A program made the position numbers and the translations under genes. A model generated the notes under the pieces. That model was not told the DNA's origin. It saw nothing but the letters and a program-made list of their open reading frames with translations, and did no database searches. 64,000 nt of DNA from NCBI RefSeq assembly GCF_018617395.1, contig NZ_JACSKC010000003.1, positions 1 through 64,000 on the forward strand, given 5' to 3'. Origin of the DNA: Exiguobacterium sp. s48. GTDB taxonomy: Bacteria; Bacillota; Bacilli; Exiguobacteriales; Exiguobacteriaceae. This document shows positions 32,161 to 40,209 of the stretch, piece by piece (position 1 is the stretch's first letter; every line of letters begins with the position of its first letter).

Positions 32161-33243
32161 TTATTGTGAAATGAGAGGTCGTTTTGGTTGATAGATGCAG
32201 TACGGTTCTGATTCCTTGAAGTCGCCTGTGACCGCATATGCCCTAGCTCGAGATCCTCCACAAAGATAACGATATTCGCAATACCCACATTTACCATGAT
32301 GTGTATCTGGGTCACGTAATGCCTTGAACGTCGGATGGTGACGATAAATGTCCGCGAGAGGTGTTGTTCGAACGTTCCCACAGGTGATGGGTAAAAATCC
32401 AGAAGGTTGGACGTCCCCTGTATGGGAGATGAAGACGAACCCGTTCCCGTCATTCGTCCCACGAGGCGCCTTCGCCAAATCATCGTGCGGATGTCCAATT
32501 GGAGGAAGTCCTGCTCGTTTCCGTCGCTGATTTTCTTGACGCGCGACCCGACGATAGAACTGGGCCTCCGTTGTCGAAATGATGAACGGTACCGTCTCTT
32601 GTAATGCAAATGCCCATTTCAACACTTCTTCATGTCGTTCGGGAGAGATTGGTTGTAACAGCGATCCTCGCCCGGTCGGCACGAGGAAAAAGAGTGTCCA
32701 TACCGACACACCGAGTGATTCAACGAGTGTTGCCATCTCGGGCAAGCGATCGACGTTATACTCGGTCACCGTCGTGTTGATTTGAAAAGACATGCCTTCT
32801 TCCCGGAAGTAAGAGATTCCTCGGACGGTACGGTCGAAACTGCCACGTGTTCCTCTAAAGTAATCGTGTGTCTGTGCATCCGGACCATCGATAGAGAATG
32901 CCCAACGTGACAAACCGGCAGCTTTCGCACGTTTCACGGCATCGTGCGTGACACGAGGGGTGGCAGAAGGCGTCATGGAAACGCGCATTCCGAGCGAAGC
33001 GGCATATTCGGTCAACTCGAATAGATCTTCACGCATGAGCGGATCACCACCTGTAAAGACGAGAATCGGGTTATCCATCGCCTGAATCTCGCGGATGAGT
33101 GCCTTTCCTTCTTCCGTGTCGAGCTCGTTTTCATATCGGTGAAACTGTGCCTCGGCTCGGCAATGAACACAAGAGAGTGCACAGGCACGCGTCACTTCCC
33201 AAATGACGATGAAGGGATTTTTTTGATAGTCGATGTGTTTCAT
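32161..33243 (-). CDS. Radical SAM/SPASM protein, heme-related candidate (AhbD / TIGR04053-like)
   Basis: A 360-residue radical SAM enzyme. The 4Fe-4S motif CALSCVHC (CX3CX2C) is near residues 21-28 and the SAM-binding FTGGDPLMREDL follows. The C-terminal CGYCEYRYLCGG...YC is a SPASM-type cysteine set for a second cluster. The layout (VIWEVTRACALSC at the very N-terminus) resembles heme b synthase AhbD and the TIGR04053 family. Its ATG overlaps the hemY stop (ATGA), so it is translationally coupled to an oxidase of heme synthesis. A role in porphyrin side-chain chemistry or heme maturation is inferred, not shown. Confidence 0.75.
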   Translation of the reverse strand: MKHIDYQKNPFIVIWEVTRACALSCVHCRAEAQFHRYENELDTEEGKALIREIQAMDNPILVFTGGDPLMREDLFELTEYAASLGMRVSMTPSATPRVTHDAVKRAKAAGLSRWAFSIDGPDAQTHDYFRGTRGSFDRTVRGISYFREEGMSFQINTTVTEYNVDRLPEMATLVESLGVSVWTLFFLVPTGRGSLLQPISPERHEEVLKWAFALQETVPFIISTTEAQFYRRVARQENQRRKRAGLPPIGHPHDDLAKAPRGTNDGNGFVFISHTGDVQPSGFLPITCGNVRTTPLADIYRHHPTFKALRDPDTHHGKCGYCEYRYLCGGSRARAYAVTGDFKESEPYCIYQPKRPLISQ

Positions 33244-34595
33244 ACCGTCACCGCCTGTTTGAGTTGCAAGCGTTCAACTGCCCGTTTCGCCGAATCGACA
33301 CAGTCCGGCAATCCGACTCCATGGAGAATGGCGCCACATGCTTCTACCCCATCCCATGACAAAAGTGCTTCTTCAAAAGCACGTACGTCCTGCTGATGCC
33401 CGACCTCGTATTGTGGCATCGTTTGAACGTGCCGTTCGACTTTCGTGAAGAGGGGAGTTCCAACGTTTTGGATACGTCGAAGTTCACTTAGGGCAAAGGT
33501 TGCGACCACATGGTCTTCTTCATGCAGGAGAGACGGGACATACTCGGAACCGACATACATGCGAATCAATGCTTTTCCTTTAGGAGCCATATGTGGCCAT
33601 TTCTTATGCATCCAACTGCAAGCGGTCAAGGCATTTTCTTCCGATTTGGCGATGACGTAGCCGGTTCCATCTAATGCATCAACATCTGCTTCGTCGAAGG
33701 CGGCGAGTACGGTCATCGAAGACGTCCTTTTTAAATTGGATAAACGTTCAGCTTCCGGGAATCCGAGTAGCGGACCGAGAGCGTGGGGAGAGGTAGCCAT
33801 GATGATTCCATCAAACGATTCACTCGTCCCGTTTGCCAACGTCACCTCATGTGGGCGGACAGATTGCACGACCGTTCGTAACTCGAGTCGGTCAATGGAA
33901 GGGCGAAGTGCCTCGACGAGCACACCGAGTCCTTGGTCGATGGATAAAAATTTACCTGTATCCGAAGGCTTCACACCAGCCTGAACGGGAGGAGTGAGTG
34001 CCTTCATCCCGAGAATCAGACTGCGAGTTTTTTGTTCAATCGTGATAAACTGAGGGAAAGTAGACTCGATGCTCATATCGTCGAGTGTCCCGTTGTAAAT
34101 CCCGGACAAAAGCGGTTCAATCATTGTATCGACGACCTCTGAACCGAGTCGCGTCCGAAAGAAACGATCAAGCGAGATATCCTCTCCTGTATAGACGCGT
34201 GGAATCACAAGATCGAATCCCGCGCGAAGCTTTCCTTTCCACGTGAAAAGATCTGTCTTGACCATCGGCCAAAATTTAGTTGGAATGCCCATGACCGATC
34301 CAGCTGGCATTTGTCTCAACCGTTCACGGACATAGATATAAGATGTTCCTGTTTTGGAACGAACCAAATGATCTTCTAGTCCGAGTTCTGTGATGAGAGA
34401 TGTCAACGTTGGTTTACGAGCCATATAGCCGTCAGGTCCGGTCTCTAGCGTAAAGCCATCACGATAGAACGTTTTGATTTTCCCACCGAGACGATCTTGC
34501 GACTCGAACAAGGTGACATGAGCCCCGGCTTGTTTGGCGTAATAGGCAGCAGCGAGTCCGGTGATGCCACCTCCGATAATTGCGATACGATTCAA
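33240..34595 (-). CDS. hemY: Coproporphyrinogen III oxidase HemY/CgoX
   Basis: A flavoprotein oxidase of about 451 residues that in Gram-positive bacteria turns coproporphyrinogen III into coproporphyrin III. The FAD-binding IGGGITGLAAAYYAKQAG is at the N-terminus, followed by FESQDRLGGKIKT and GPDGYMARKP. The C-terminal VEACGAILHGVGLPDCVDSA is the second FAD-contact segment. The start is uncertain: TTG 34595 (LNRIAIIGGG) has GGTGA five bases before it, while GTG 34604 is the main alternative. The in-frame reading beginning at 34673 is unlikely. Other genes of the pathway (hemH, hemE) are not nearby. Confidence 0.88.
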   Translation of the reverse strand: MNRIAIIGGGITGLAAAYYAKQAGAHVTLFESQDRLGGKIKTFYRDGFTLETGPDGYMARKPTLTSLITELGLEDHLVRSKTGTSYIYVRERLRQMPAGSVMGIPTKFWPMVKTDLFTWKGKLRAGFDLVIPRVYTGEDISLDRFFRTRLGSEVVDTMIEPLLSGIYNGTLDDMSIESTFPQFITIEQKTRSLILGMKALTPPVQAGVKPSDTGKFLSIDQGLGVLVEALRPSIDRLELRTVVQSVRPHEVTLANGTSESFDGIIMATSPHALGPLLGFPEAERLSNLKRTSSMTVLAAFDEADVDALDGTGYVIAKSEENALTACSWMHKKWPHMAPKGKALIRMYVGSEYVPSLLHEEDHVVATFALSELRRIQNVGTPLFTKVERHVQTMPQYEVGHQQDVRAFEEALLSWDGVEACGAILHGVGLPDCVDSAKRAVERLQLKQAVTV

Positions 34596-34682
34596 TCGAT
34601 TCACCCATTTCTCTAAAATATTGTCATAGTAACGGTACCGAGAATCTTGACGGAGACATAGGATAAGTGTCACGGAGTTCTA

Positions 34683-34694
34683 GACAAATTTGTC
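34683..34694. promoter_or_regulatory. Palindrome between hemY and the 54-residue ORF
   Basis: GACAAATTTGTC is a perfect 12-bp palindrome in the short divergent region. TGTCACG occurs once before (34668-34674) and once at its end (34691-34697). On the minus strand TTGTCT and TATCCT with a 16-bp spacer could be a hemY promoter, so the palindrome would cover the -35. Confidence 0.35.
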
Positions 34695-34718
34695 ACGAAT
34701 GAGAAAGGGGACGGAGAA

Positions 34719-34883
34719 ATGATTACTTTCATCGTCGTTGCAGCGCTTGTCGTGCTAAGTGTAATCGGGTTCATTTTGGCGATGAATCGACATGGGGAAA
34801 AGTTGACGGGAGATGAGGAGTCCCCACCCATGATTTGGGCGGATGAGAACTGGTATAAAGATGATGGACCGCCAGACGGATAA
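34719..34883 (+). CDS. 54-residue single-pass membrane peptide
   Basis: ATG 34719 opens a 54-codon frame preceded by AAAGGGGACGGAG. The peptide begins with one strong membrane helix (residues 2-21, ITFIVVAALVVLSVIGFILA), then MNRHGEKL and a very acidic, Trp-containing tail (GDEESPPMIWADENWYKDDG). This ordered design, N-terminal anchor plus acidic tail, and the good ribosome site argue for a real gene. It ends 48 bases before glsA on the same strand. No family is recognised. Confidence 0.7.
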   Translation: MITFIVVAALVVLSVIGFILAMNRHGEKLTGDEESPPMIWADENWYKDDGPPDG

Positions 34884-34931
34884 TATGATAAGATGACCCG
34901 GTTGAAATTTGATGGAATATGAGGTGATCGA

Positions 34932-35873
34932 ATGAATGTACTCGAACAACAGTTGAACCACCTAATTGATGAGTGTCGTCCGTACACGGCTCAAGGGAAA
35001 GTGGCGGACTATATTCCAGAACTCGCACATGTGAAAAACGATTTGCTCGGTGTGGCGATTTGTTTGCCGGACGGTACGTACATTCATGCGGGGGACGTTC
35101 ATCACAAATTTACGATTCAAAGTGTATCGAAGGCGCTTACGCTCTGTTATGTTCTGATGGAATTCGGGGAGGACTATGTCTTTTCAAAAGTAGGGATGGA
35201 ACCGACGGGTGATGCCTTCAACTCCATTGCCAAGCTTGAGGAAACGGTCCCGTCAAAACCGCTGAATCCGATGATCAATGCCGGAGCGTTAGCGGTGACG
35301 AGCATGATTTTAGGAGAAACAGCAGAACTTAAAATCTATCAGTTCCGTCAGTTTTTGGCGACACTTCTCAATCGACCGGTTGAGGAAATCACGTACGATG
35401 AAAAAGTCGCCCGCTCAGAATATGAGACGACCGACTTGAATCGCGCGCTTCTATACTTTATGCGACATCATGGGATTGTTGAGGGAGAGGTCGATGACAT
35501 TATCGACGTATATACGAAGCAATGTGCCATTGAAATCGATTGTTTTGATTTGGCGCGAATCGGACGTGTCTTTTCTGGGAATGGGGAAGACCCCGATACG
35601 GGTGAGGAATTGATTCCACGCCGAGTCGTTCGGATCGTCAAAGCGATTATGACGACATGTGGCATGTACGACGCATCAGGGGAATTCGCGGTCCGAGTCG
35701 GATTACCGGGTAAAAGCGGTGTTTCGGGTGCGATTTTGGCCGTTGGGAACCACGAATTGGATTTGCATAATGTCGGATTCGGCATTTTTGGTCCATCACT
35801 GGACTCAAAAGGGAATTCGATTGCGGGAATGAAATTATTGGAGCTCTTGATCGAGCGTTATACGTCTCGTTAA
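34932..35873 (+). CDS. glsA: Glutaminase A
   Basis: A 313-residue serine-dependent beta-lactamase-like glutaminase that turns glutamine into glutamate and ammonia. The catalytic pair is in TIQSVSKAL (SXXK, near residue 64). Other family stretches are NPMINAGAL (near 116), the SEYETTDLNRAL segment and LPGKSGVSGAI (near 260). TGAGGTGA precedes the ATG. It is convergent with the CHAD gene and the stop codons overlap by three bases. Confidence 0.95.
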   Translation: MNVLEQQLNHLIDECRPYTAQGKVADYIPELAHVKNDLLGVAICLPDGTYIHAGDVHHKFTIQSVSKALTLCYVLMEFGEDYVFSKVGMEPTGDAFNSIAKLEETVPSKPLNPMINAGALAVTSMILGETAELKIYQFRQFLATLLNRPVEEITYDEKVARSEYETTDLNRALLYFMRHHGIVEGEVDDIIDVYTKQCAIEIDCFDLARIGRVFSGNGEDPDTGEELIPRRVVRIVKAIMTTCGMYDASGEFAVRVGLPGKSGVSGAILAVGNHELDLHNVGFGIFGPSLDSKGNSIAGMKLLELLIERYTSR

Positions 35874-36643
35874 ATCGATAATTTTTGAAGTGATGTTTTC
35901 AACTCATGTTCCAAGCGTTCGATTTTTGAATCATATGCAGATTGTAAGTCGGCAGGAGGGGTGAACGCTCGCCAGCGTTTTAAAAGTTGGTCATGGTCGT
36001 TCAACTCACCAAGCTCGGTTTGCATCTTTTTTAACGTACGTACAGTGTCCATCGAGGCATCTGATTCATAGTTCAAGAAATACTCGTTTAAATAGCGCTC
36101 CCGTTTGACGTCTAAACGGACTTTATGAAGCGCCTCTACCTTCTCATTTTTATTCGATGGTTCGTGATACGCGCGAACTCGTTGCATGCGTTCACGTCTC
36201 GCCTTTTCTAACATCGGAGAGGCGTTCATTTTTTTGAATGCACGAAATAGTGGGCCAGCGATGAAGCGACGAATCTGCTGGTCGAGCGAAGGTGTCATCT
36301 TTTCACTGACCCGTGTTGCGAGAATCGTGCGTTCGATGGCGCGCTGTTGTTCCATCGATTCAAGAAATCGTTCATCGAGTTCCGTTTGAGAATCAAAAGT
36401 CTCGATGAGTACATCCAAGTCGCGCACCCGACCAAGTGCTTCCATCAGTTGTTTGAGTTGACGGAACGTTGCAGGTTTTGTTTCATACACCTGCATGAAC
36501 GTGATCAGTTTACGTAAATGAACGCGAGCATGGTGAATGTCCTCGGAGTTTTTGAAGGTGAGGGCTTCAGTGACATAGTGATTGAACGTGCTCCACGTTT
36601 CTAACAGCTCAAATTTAAGTTTTTCTGCATGCCGTTGATTCAT
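35870..36643 (-). CDS. CHAD domain protein
   Basis: A 257-residue, mostly helical, Arg/Lys/His-rich protein of the CHAD family. The two halves each carry the typical motif: HHARVHLRKLITF (near residue 36) with LGRVRDLDVL, and HKVRLDVKRERYL with ELGELNDHDQLL in the second half. CHAD proteins bind polyphosphate and associate with polyphosphate granules. I chose ATG 36643 because AAAGGAAA lies before it; the in-frame reading from 36697 overlaps the divergent gene. The gene for a polyphosphate enzyme is not adjacent. Confidence 0.88.
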   Translation of the reverse strand: MNQRHAEKLKFELLETWSTFNHYVTEALTFKNSEDIHHARVHLRKLITFMQVYETKPATFRQLKQLMEALGRVRDLDVLIETFDSQTELDERFLESMEQQRAIERTILATRVSEKMTPSLDQQIRRFIAGPLFRAFKKMNASPMLEKARRERMQRVRAYHEPSNKNEKVEALHKVRLDVKRERYLNEYFLNYESDASMDTVRTLKKMQTELGELNDHDQLLKRWRAFTPPADLQSAYDSKIERLEHELKTSLQKLSI

Positions 36644-36682
36644 GATATTGTTTCCTTTCTGAAAAAGAGATGAGGGTTGTCC

Positions 36683-38032
36683 ATGTACCAAACACATTCA
36701 TTAAACGAAAAAATCAAACTGTTCTTTACGATTTTCTTTCCGATCCTAGTCACGCAAGTGTCTTTTTATTTGATTAGCTTTTTTGACACGGTCATGTCCG
36801 GGCGTGCGGGCGCAGTCGACTTGGCCGGCGTCGGTGTCGGTTCTAGTCTGTGGATGCCGGTTTATACCGGCCTCAGTGGGATTTTACTTGCCGTCGCACC
36901 GATTGTTTCACAAGCACTCGGTGCACGAGATCACCATCAGATTCAACGAACATTGTTTCAAGGAATCTATTTAGCGATCTTGTTGAGTATCCTTACGTTG
37001 ACGCTCGGATCATTTCTGGTGCCACTCGCAATCGAGGGCATGGGACTTAGCACAGAGGGTAAACGAATCGCAACGCAATACTTACTTGCTCTTGGGTTCG
37101 GTGTCTTACCGATGTTCTTGTTCAATGTGCTTCGCACGCTCATGGATGCGCTCGGCAAAACGAGAGTCTCCATGATTCTTATACTATTAGGGTTACCCAT
37201 TAATGTCGGATTAAACTACATCTTCATTTTTGGAAAACTCGGTATTCCGGCGTATGGAGGTGTCGGGGCGGGAATTGCCTCAAGTATCACTTACTGGTTG
37301 CTCTTCTTCATGGCGTTGTTTTTCGTCAGAAACGGGAAGCCGTTCCGTGAATACAAGTTTTTACGAACGGCAGAACGCATCGTCTGGCTCAAACAAAAAG
37401 AGCTGCTACAGCTCGGTACACCAATCGGACTCGCCATTTTTGCAGAAGTCAGTATCTTTGCGGCAGTGACGTTACTGCTCAGCTCCTATGGGGATCAAAT
37501 CGTTGCAGCACACCAGGCGGCGATCAACTTCGCTTCGTTTGTTTACATGCTACCGCTTTCGGCTTCGAGTGCATTGACGATCGTGGTTGGATATGAACTT
37601 GGGGCGAAACGACTTCAGGATGCGGTTCGCTATGCAAAGATCGGAATTTCGCTCTGTCTTGGCGTTTCGATATTCTCTGGTGCTTTGTTGTTTTGGCAAA
37701 ACGAACGGGTCGCGGCCATCTATACGAATGATCCGACAGTCGTCGATCTCGCCGCGCACTTTATGATTTTTGCTGTGTTCTTCCAGTTGTCGGATGCCGT
37801 CGCTGCACCGATTCAAGGGATTTTACGAGGCTTCAAAGACGTCAATATTACGCTCGTTCTGTCACTCGTCGCATATTGGATTATCGGATTGCCGCTCGGT
37901 TATGTGTTAGCAGAACAGGCGGGCTTCGGACCAGACGGCTATTGGATTGGCTTGATTGCGGGACTCGCAGCCGGGGCAGTGTTGTTATTTGTCCGGTTAG
38001 TTTGGATTGTTCGACGCTATAAAACGGTTTAG
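36683..38032 (+). CDS. MATE family multidrug exporter
   Basis: A 449-residue protein with about twelve membrane helices in two similar halves, the MATE fold that exports cationic compounds in exchange for sodium or protons. Family features include FFDTVMSGRAGAVDLAGVGVG (near residues 33-53), GARDHHQIQRTL and APIQGILRGFKDVN in the second half. ATG 36683 has ATGAGGG six bases before it. The 39-base gap to the divergent CHAD gene leaves very little room for separate promoters. Confidence 0.92.
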   Translation: MYQTHSLNEKIKLFFTIFFPILVTQVSFYLISFFDTVMSGRAGAVDLAGVGVGSSLWMPVYTGLSGILLAVAPIVSQALGARDHHQIQRTLFQGIYLAILLSILTLTLGSFLVPLAIEGMGLSTEGKRIATQYLLALGFGVLPMFLFNVLRTLMDALGKTRVSMILILLGLPINVGLNYIFIFGKLGIPAYGGVGAGIASSITYWLLFFMALFFVRNGKPFREYKFLRTAERIVWLKQKELLQLGTPIGLAIFAEVSIFAAVTLLLSSYGDQIVAAHQAAINFASFVYMLPLSASSALTIVVGYELGAKRLQDAVRYAKIGISLCLGVSIFSGALLFWQNERVAAIYTNDPTVVDLAAHFMIFAVFFQLSDAVAAPIQGILRGFKDVNITLVLSLVAYWIIGLPLGYVLAEQAGFGPDGYWIGLIAGLAAGAVLLFVRLVWIVRRYKTV

Positions 38033-38033
38033 G

Positions 38034-38077
38034 AAGTAAAGATTGTTCGCAATTGTGAACAATCTTTACTTTATTTT
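38034..38077 (+). terminator. Terminator after the MATE gene
   Basis: AGTAAAGATTGTTC pairs with GAACAATCTTTACT around an 8-base loop, followed by TTATTTT. Confidence 0.88.
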
Positions 38078-38079
38078 AA

Positions 38080-38095
38080 ATTGGTCTATACAACT
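38080..38095 (+). promoter_or_regulatory. NagR (dre-type) operator of nagAB
   Basis: ATTGGTCTATACAACT fits the dre-like site bound by the GntR/HutC regulators NagR/YvoA and DasR (TGGTNTANACCA-type half sites). It lies about 55 bases before the nagA start, next to a likely -10 TATGAT (38110-38115). The matching repressor is encoded at 41342-42070. Confidence 0.8.
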
Positions 38096-38149
38096 ATACT
38101 TATATCGGATATGATAACATGGAAGAAAACATGAAGGAGTGATGAACCG

Positions 38150-39298
38150 ATGGGGACCTTGATCAATGCGCGTATCGTCTCAGCGGATCAAACATGGGAA
38201 AGAGGATATATCAGCTGGAATGGAGAAACGATTAGCAAAATCGGATCGATGGAACAGTTTGAACAACAAGATGATCATGTGATTGACGTATTCGGTGCCC
38301 TTGTCACACCGGGTCTAATCGATGTGCATATCCACGGGGGATACGAGGTCGATACGATGGACGCAGATGAATTGAAACTCCGTCGGTTGAGTCAGGACAT
38401 GCTACAAGAGGGTGTCACTTCTTTTTTTGCAACGACAATCACGCAGTCTAAAGAAGCGATTGAACGCGCCTTGACGGCAGTACGAAATGTGATTGATACG
38501 CAGGACACGACGCTCATCGGGATTCATTTAGAAGGTCCTTTCGTAAACGTAGAGATGGCTGGAGCGCAACCGGCGGAATATATCATCGACCCGGACGCCG
38601 GACAATTTCGAAAGTGGCAAGAACTGGCGGGCGGTCATATCCGACTCGTTACGTATGCGCCGGAGCGTCCGGGAGCACGTGCGTTCGAAGCAGCCCTTCG
38701 TGAATCGGGTGCGATTGGTTCTGCCGGACATACGAGTGCGACATTTGAAGAGAACAAGCAAGCGGGCGTCAAACACGGGACGCATCTTTATAACCAAATG
38801 CGTGGATTACACCATCGCGAACCAGGAACGGTCGGATATTGTCTCTTAGAAAAAGGAGTCATGGCGGAAATCATTCCGGATGGGATTCACAGTCGTCCAG
38901 AGATGGTCGACTTCGCGTACCGATTAAAAGGAGCGAACGAACTCGTCGTCATCACAGATGCGATGCGAGCGAAAGGATTACCGGACGGACAGTACGAACT
39001 GGGCGGTCAACCGGTCATTGTAGAGGAAGGTGCTGCAAGACTAGAAGCAGGAAATCTTGCCGGCAGTGTGTTGACGATGGACGCCGCCTTCCGAAATATT
39101 CAGGCATATACGGGATGTACGGTGGAAGAGGCGGTCAAAATGACCTCGACGAATGCGGCCAAAGAATTCGGATTGACGACAAAAGGAGAGATCAAATCGG
39201 GGTTTGATGCAGACCTTGTCGTTTGGGATGACACGAACAATGTTCAAATGACTTTTGTCAAAGGTCGAATCGTATATGAACGGGAGGAACAAAGATGA
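38150..39298 (+). CDS. nagA: N-acetylglucosamine-6-phosphate deacetylase NagA
   Basis: NagA removes acetate from GlcNAc-6-phosphate, a step in using amino sugars and recycling cell wall. The 382-residue amidohydrolase has the metal motif DVHIHGG (near residue 59), LEGPFVN (near 127), GHTSATFEE with a catalytic histidine (near 191) and the catalytic aspartate in VITDAMRAKG (near 271). AAGGAGTGA precedes the ATG. It overlaps nagB by four bases. Confidence 0.96.
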   Translation: MGTLINARIVSADQTWERGYISWNGETISKIGSMEQFEQQDDHVIDVFGALVTPGLIDVHIHGGYEVDTMDADELKLRRLSQDMLQEGVTSFFATTITQSKEAIERALTAVRNVIDTQDTTLIGIHLEGPFVNVEMAGAQPAEYIIDPDAGQFRKWQELAGGHIRLVTYAPERPGARAFEAALRESGAIGSAGHTSATFEENKQAGVKHGTHLYNQMRGLHHREPGTVGYCLLEKGVMAEIIPDGIHSRPEMVDFAYRLKGANELVVITDAMRAKGLPDGQYELGGQPVIVEEGAARLEAGNLAGSVLTMDAAFRNIQAYTGCTVEEAVKMTSTNAAKEFGLTTKGEIKSGFDADLVVWDDTNNVQMTFVKGRIVYEREEQR

Positions 39299-40059
39299 AC
39301 GTATTAGTCGCAAAGACGGCGAACGACGCGGAACGAATCGCCTATACGCTAATCAAAGAACGAATTTCAGGGAAACATGACTTCGTACTCGGTCTTGCGA
39401 CCGGTAGCACGCCGGTCGGGATGTATCAGATGTTTAAACAGGATGCGCTCGATTGTAGCCACGTGACGAGCGTCAATTTAGATGAATATATCGGATTATC
39501 GCCAGATCATCCGCAAAGCTATAACCGCTTTATGAAAGATCGCTTGTTTGACGAAGTGCCGTTCAAACAAAGCCATCTTCCTCAAGGTGATGCACCAGAC
39601 CCAGAAGCGGAAGCGGTTCGCTACGAAGGTCTCGTTCGGGAACTTGGTGTCGATTTACAACTTCTTGGAATCGGAGAGAATGGACATATCGCCTTCAATG
39701 AACCGGGTACGGCGCTCGATGCGAAAACGCATGTGACCGAGCTCACGGAGTCGACGCGGGAAGCCAATCGTCGTTTCTTCGACCATCTAGAAGATGTGCC
39801 GACTCACGCCATTACCATGGGACTCGATACGATCATGAATGCGCGTGAAATCGTCCTCGTCGCCACAGGTGAGCGGAAGGCAGAAGCGGTACAACACATG
39901 ATTGAAAGTGTACCGACGGTCGATTGGCCGGCCACAATTTTACAAGCACACCCAGGCGTGACCGTCGTCCTCGACGGGGCAGCGGCGTCCCGTTGTGCAG
40001 AAGCTCTTCAAGCAAGAGGACAAGAGGCAGCCACACGATTTTTTACGATTCGAGCTTAA
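39295..40059 (+). CDS. nagB: Glucosamine-6-phosphate deaminase NagB
   Basis: NagB turns glucosamine-6-phosphate into fructose-6-phosphate and ammonia, the step after NagA. At 254 residues it is the normal monomeric Gram-positive size. LATGSTPVGMYQ (phosphate loop, near residue 35), VNLDEYIGLSPDHPQSYNRFM (catalytic Asp and His) and GIGENGHIAFNEPG are intact. The start overlaps the nagA stop (ATGA), with GGGAGGAA upstream. Confidence 0.96.
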   Translation: MNVLVAKTANDAERIAYTLIKERISGKHDFVLGLATGSTPVGMYQMFKQDALDCSHVTSVNLDEYIGLSPDHPQSYNRFMKDRLFDEVPFKQSHLPQGDAPDPEAEAVRYEGLVRELGVDLQLLGIGENGHIAFNEPGTALDAKTHVTELTESTREANRRFFDHLEDVPTHAITMGLDTIMNAREIVLVATGERKAEAVQHMIESVPTVDWPATILQAHPGVTVVLDGAAASRCAEALQARGQEAATRFFTIRA

Positions 40060-40062
40060 ACG

Positions 40063-40091
40063 ACCTGCGGAGGCGTCTCCGCAGGTTTTTG
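40063..40091 (+). terminator. Terminator after nagB
   Basis: ACCTGCGGAG pairs with CTCCGCAGGT around GCGT, followed by TTTTT. Confidence 0.93.
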
Positions 40092-40143
40092 TCTGTTCAA
40101 CTATGGGAAATTGTAAAGAAACGAATTTGTCATCAAAACGTTT

Positions 40144-40172
40144 TCGACAAATTTCACACTTTCCTCTATAAT
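40144..40172 (+). promoter_or_regulatory. Promoter of the LCP gene
   Basis: TCGACA (40144-40149), 17 bp, TATAAT (40167-40172). The gene thus has its own promoter although it lies between nagB and nagR. Confidence 0.78.
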
Positions 40173-40209
40173 GAGTGAAGCTCATTATTTTGACTCGAAG
40201 GAGACCATC

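Noticed and set aside
40133-40146. cre-like sequence TCAAAACGTTTTCG before the LCP gene
   Set aside because: Only 12 of 14 positions match and the conserved second G is missing. It is kept as a weak possibility only.
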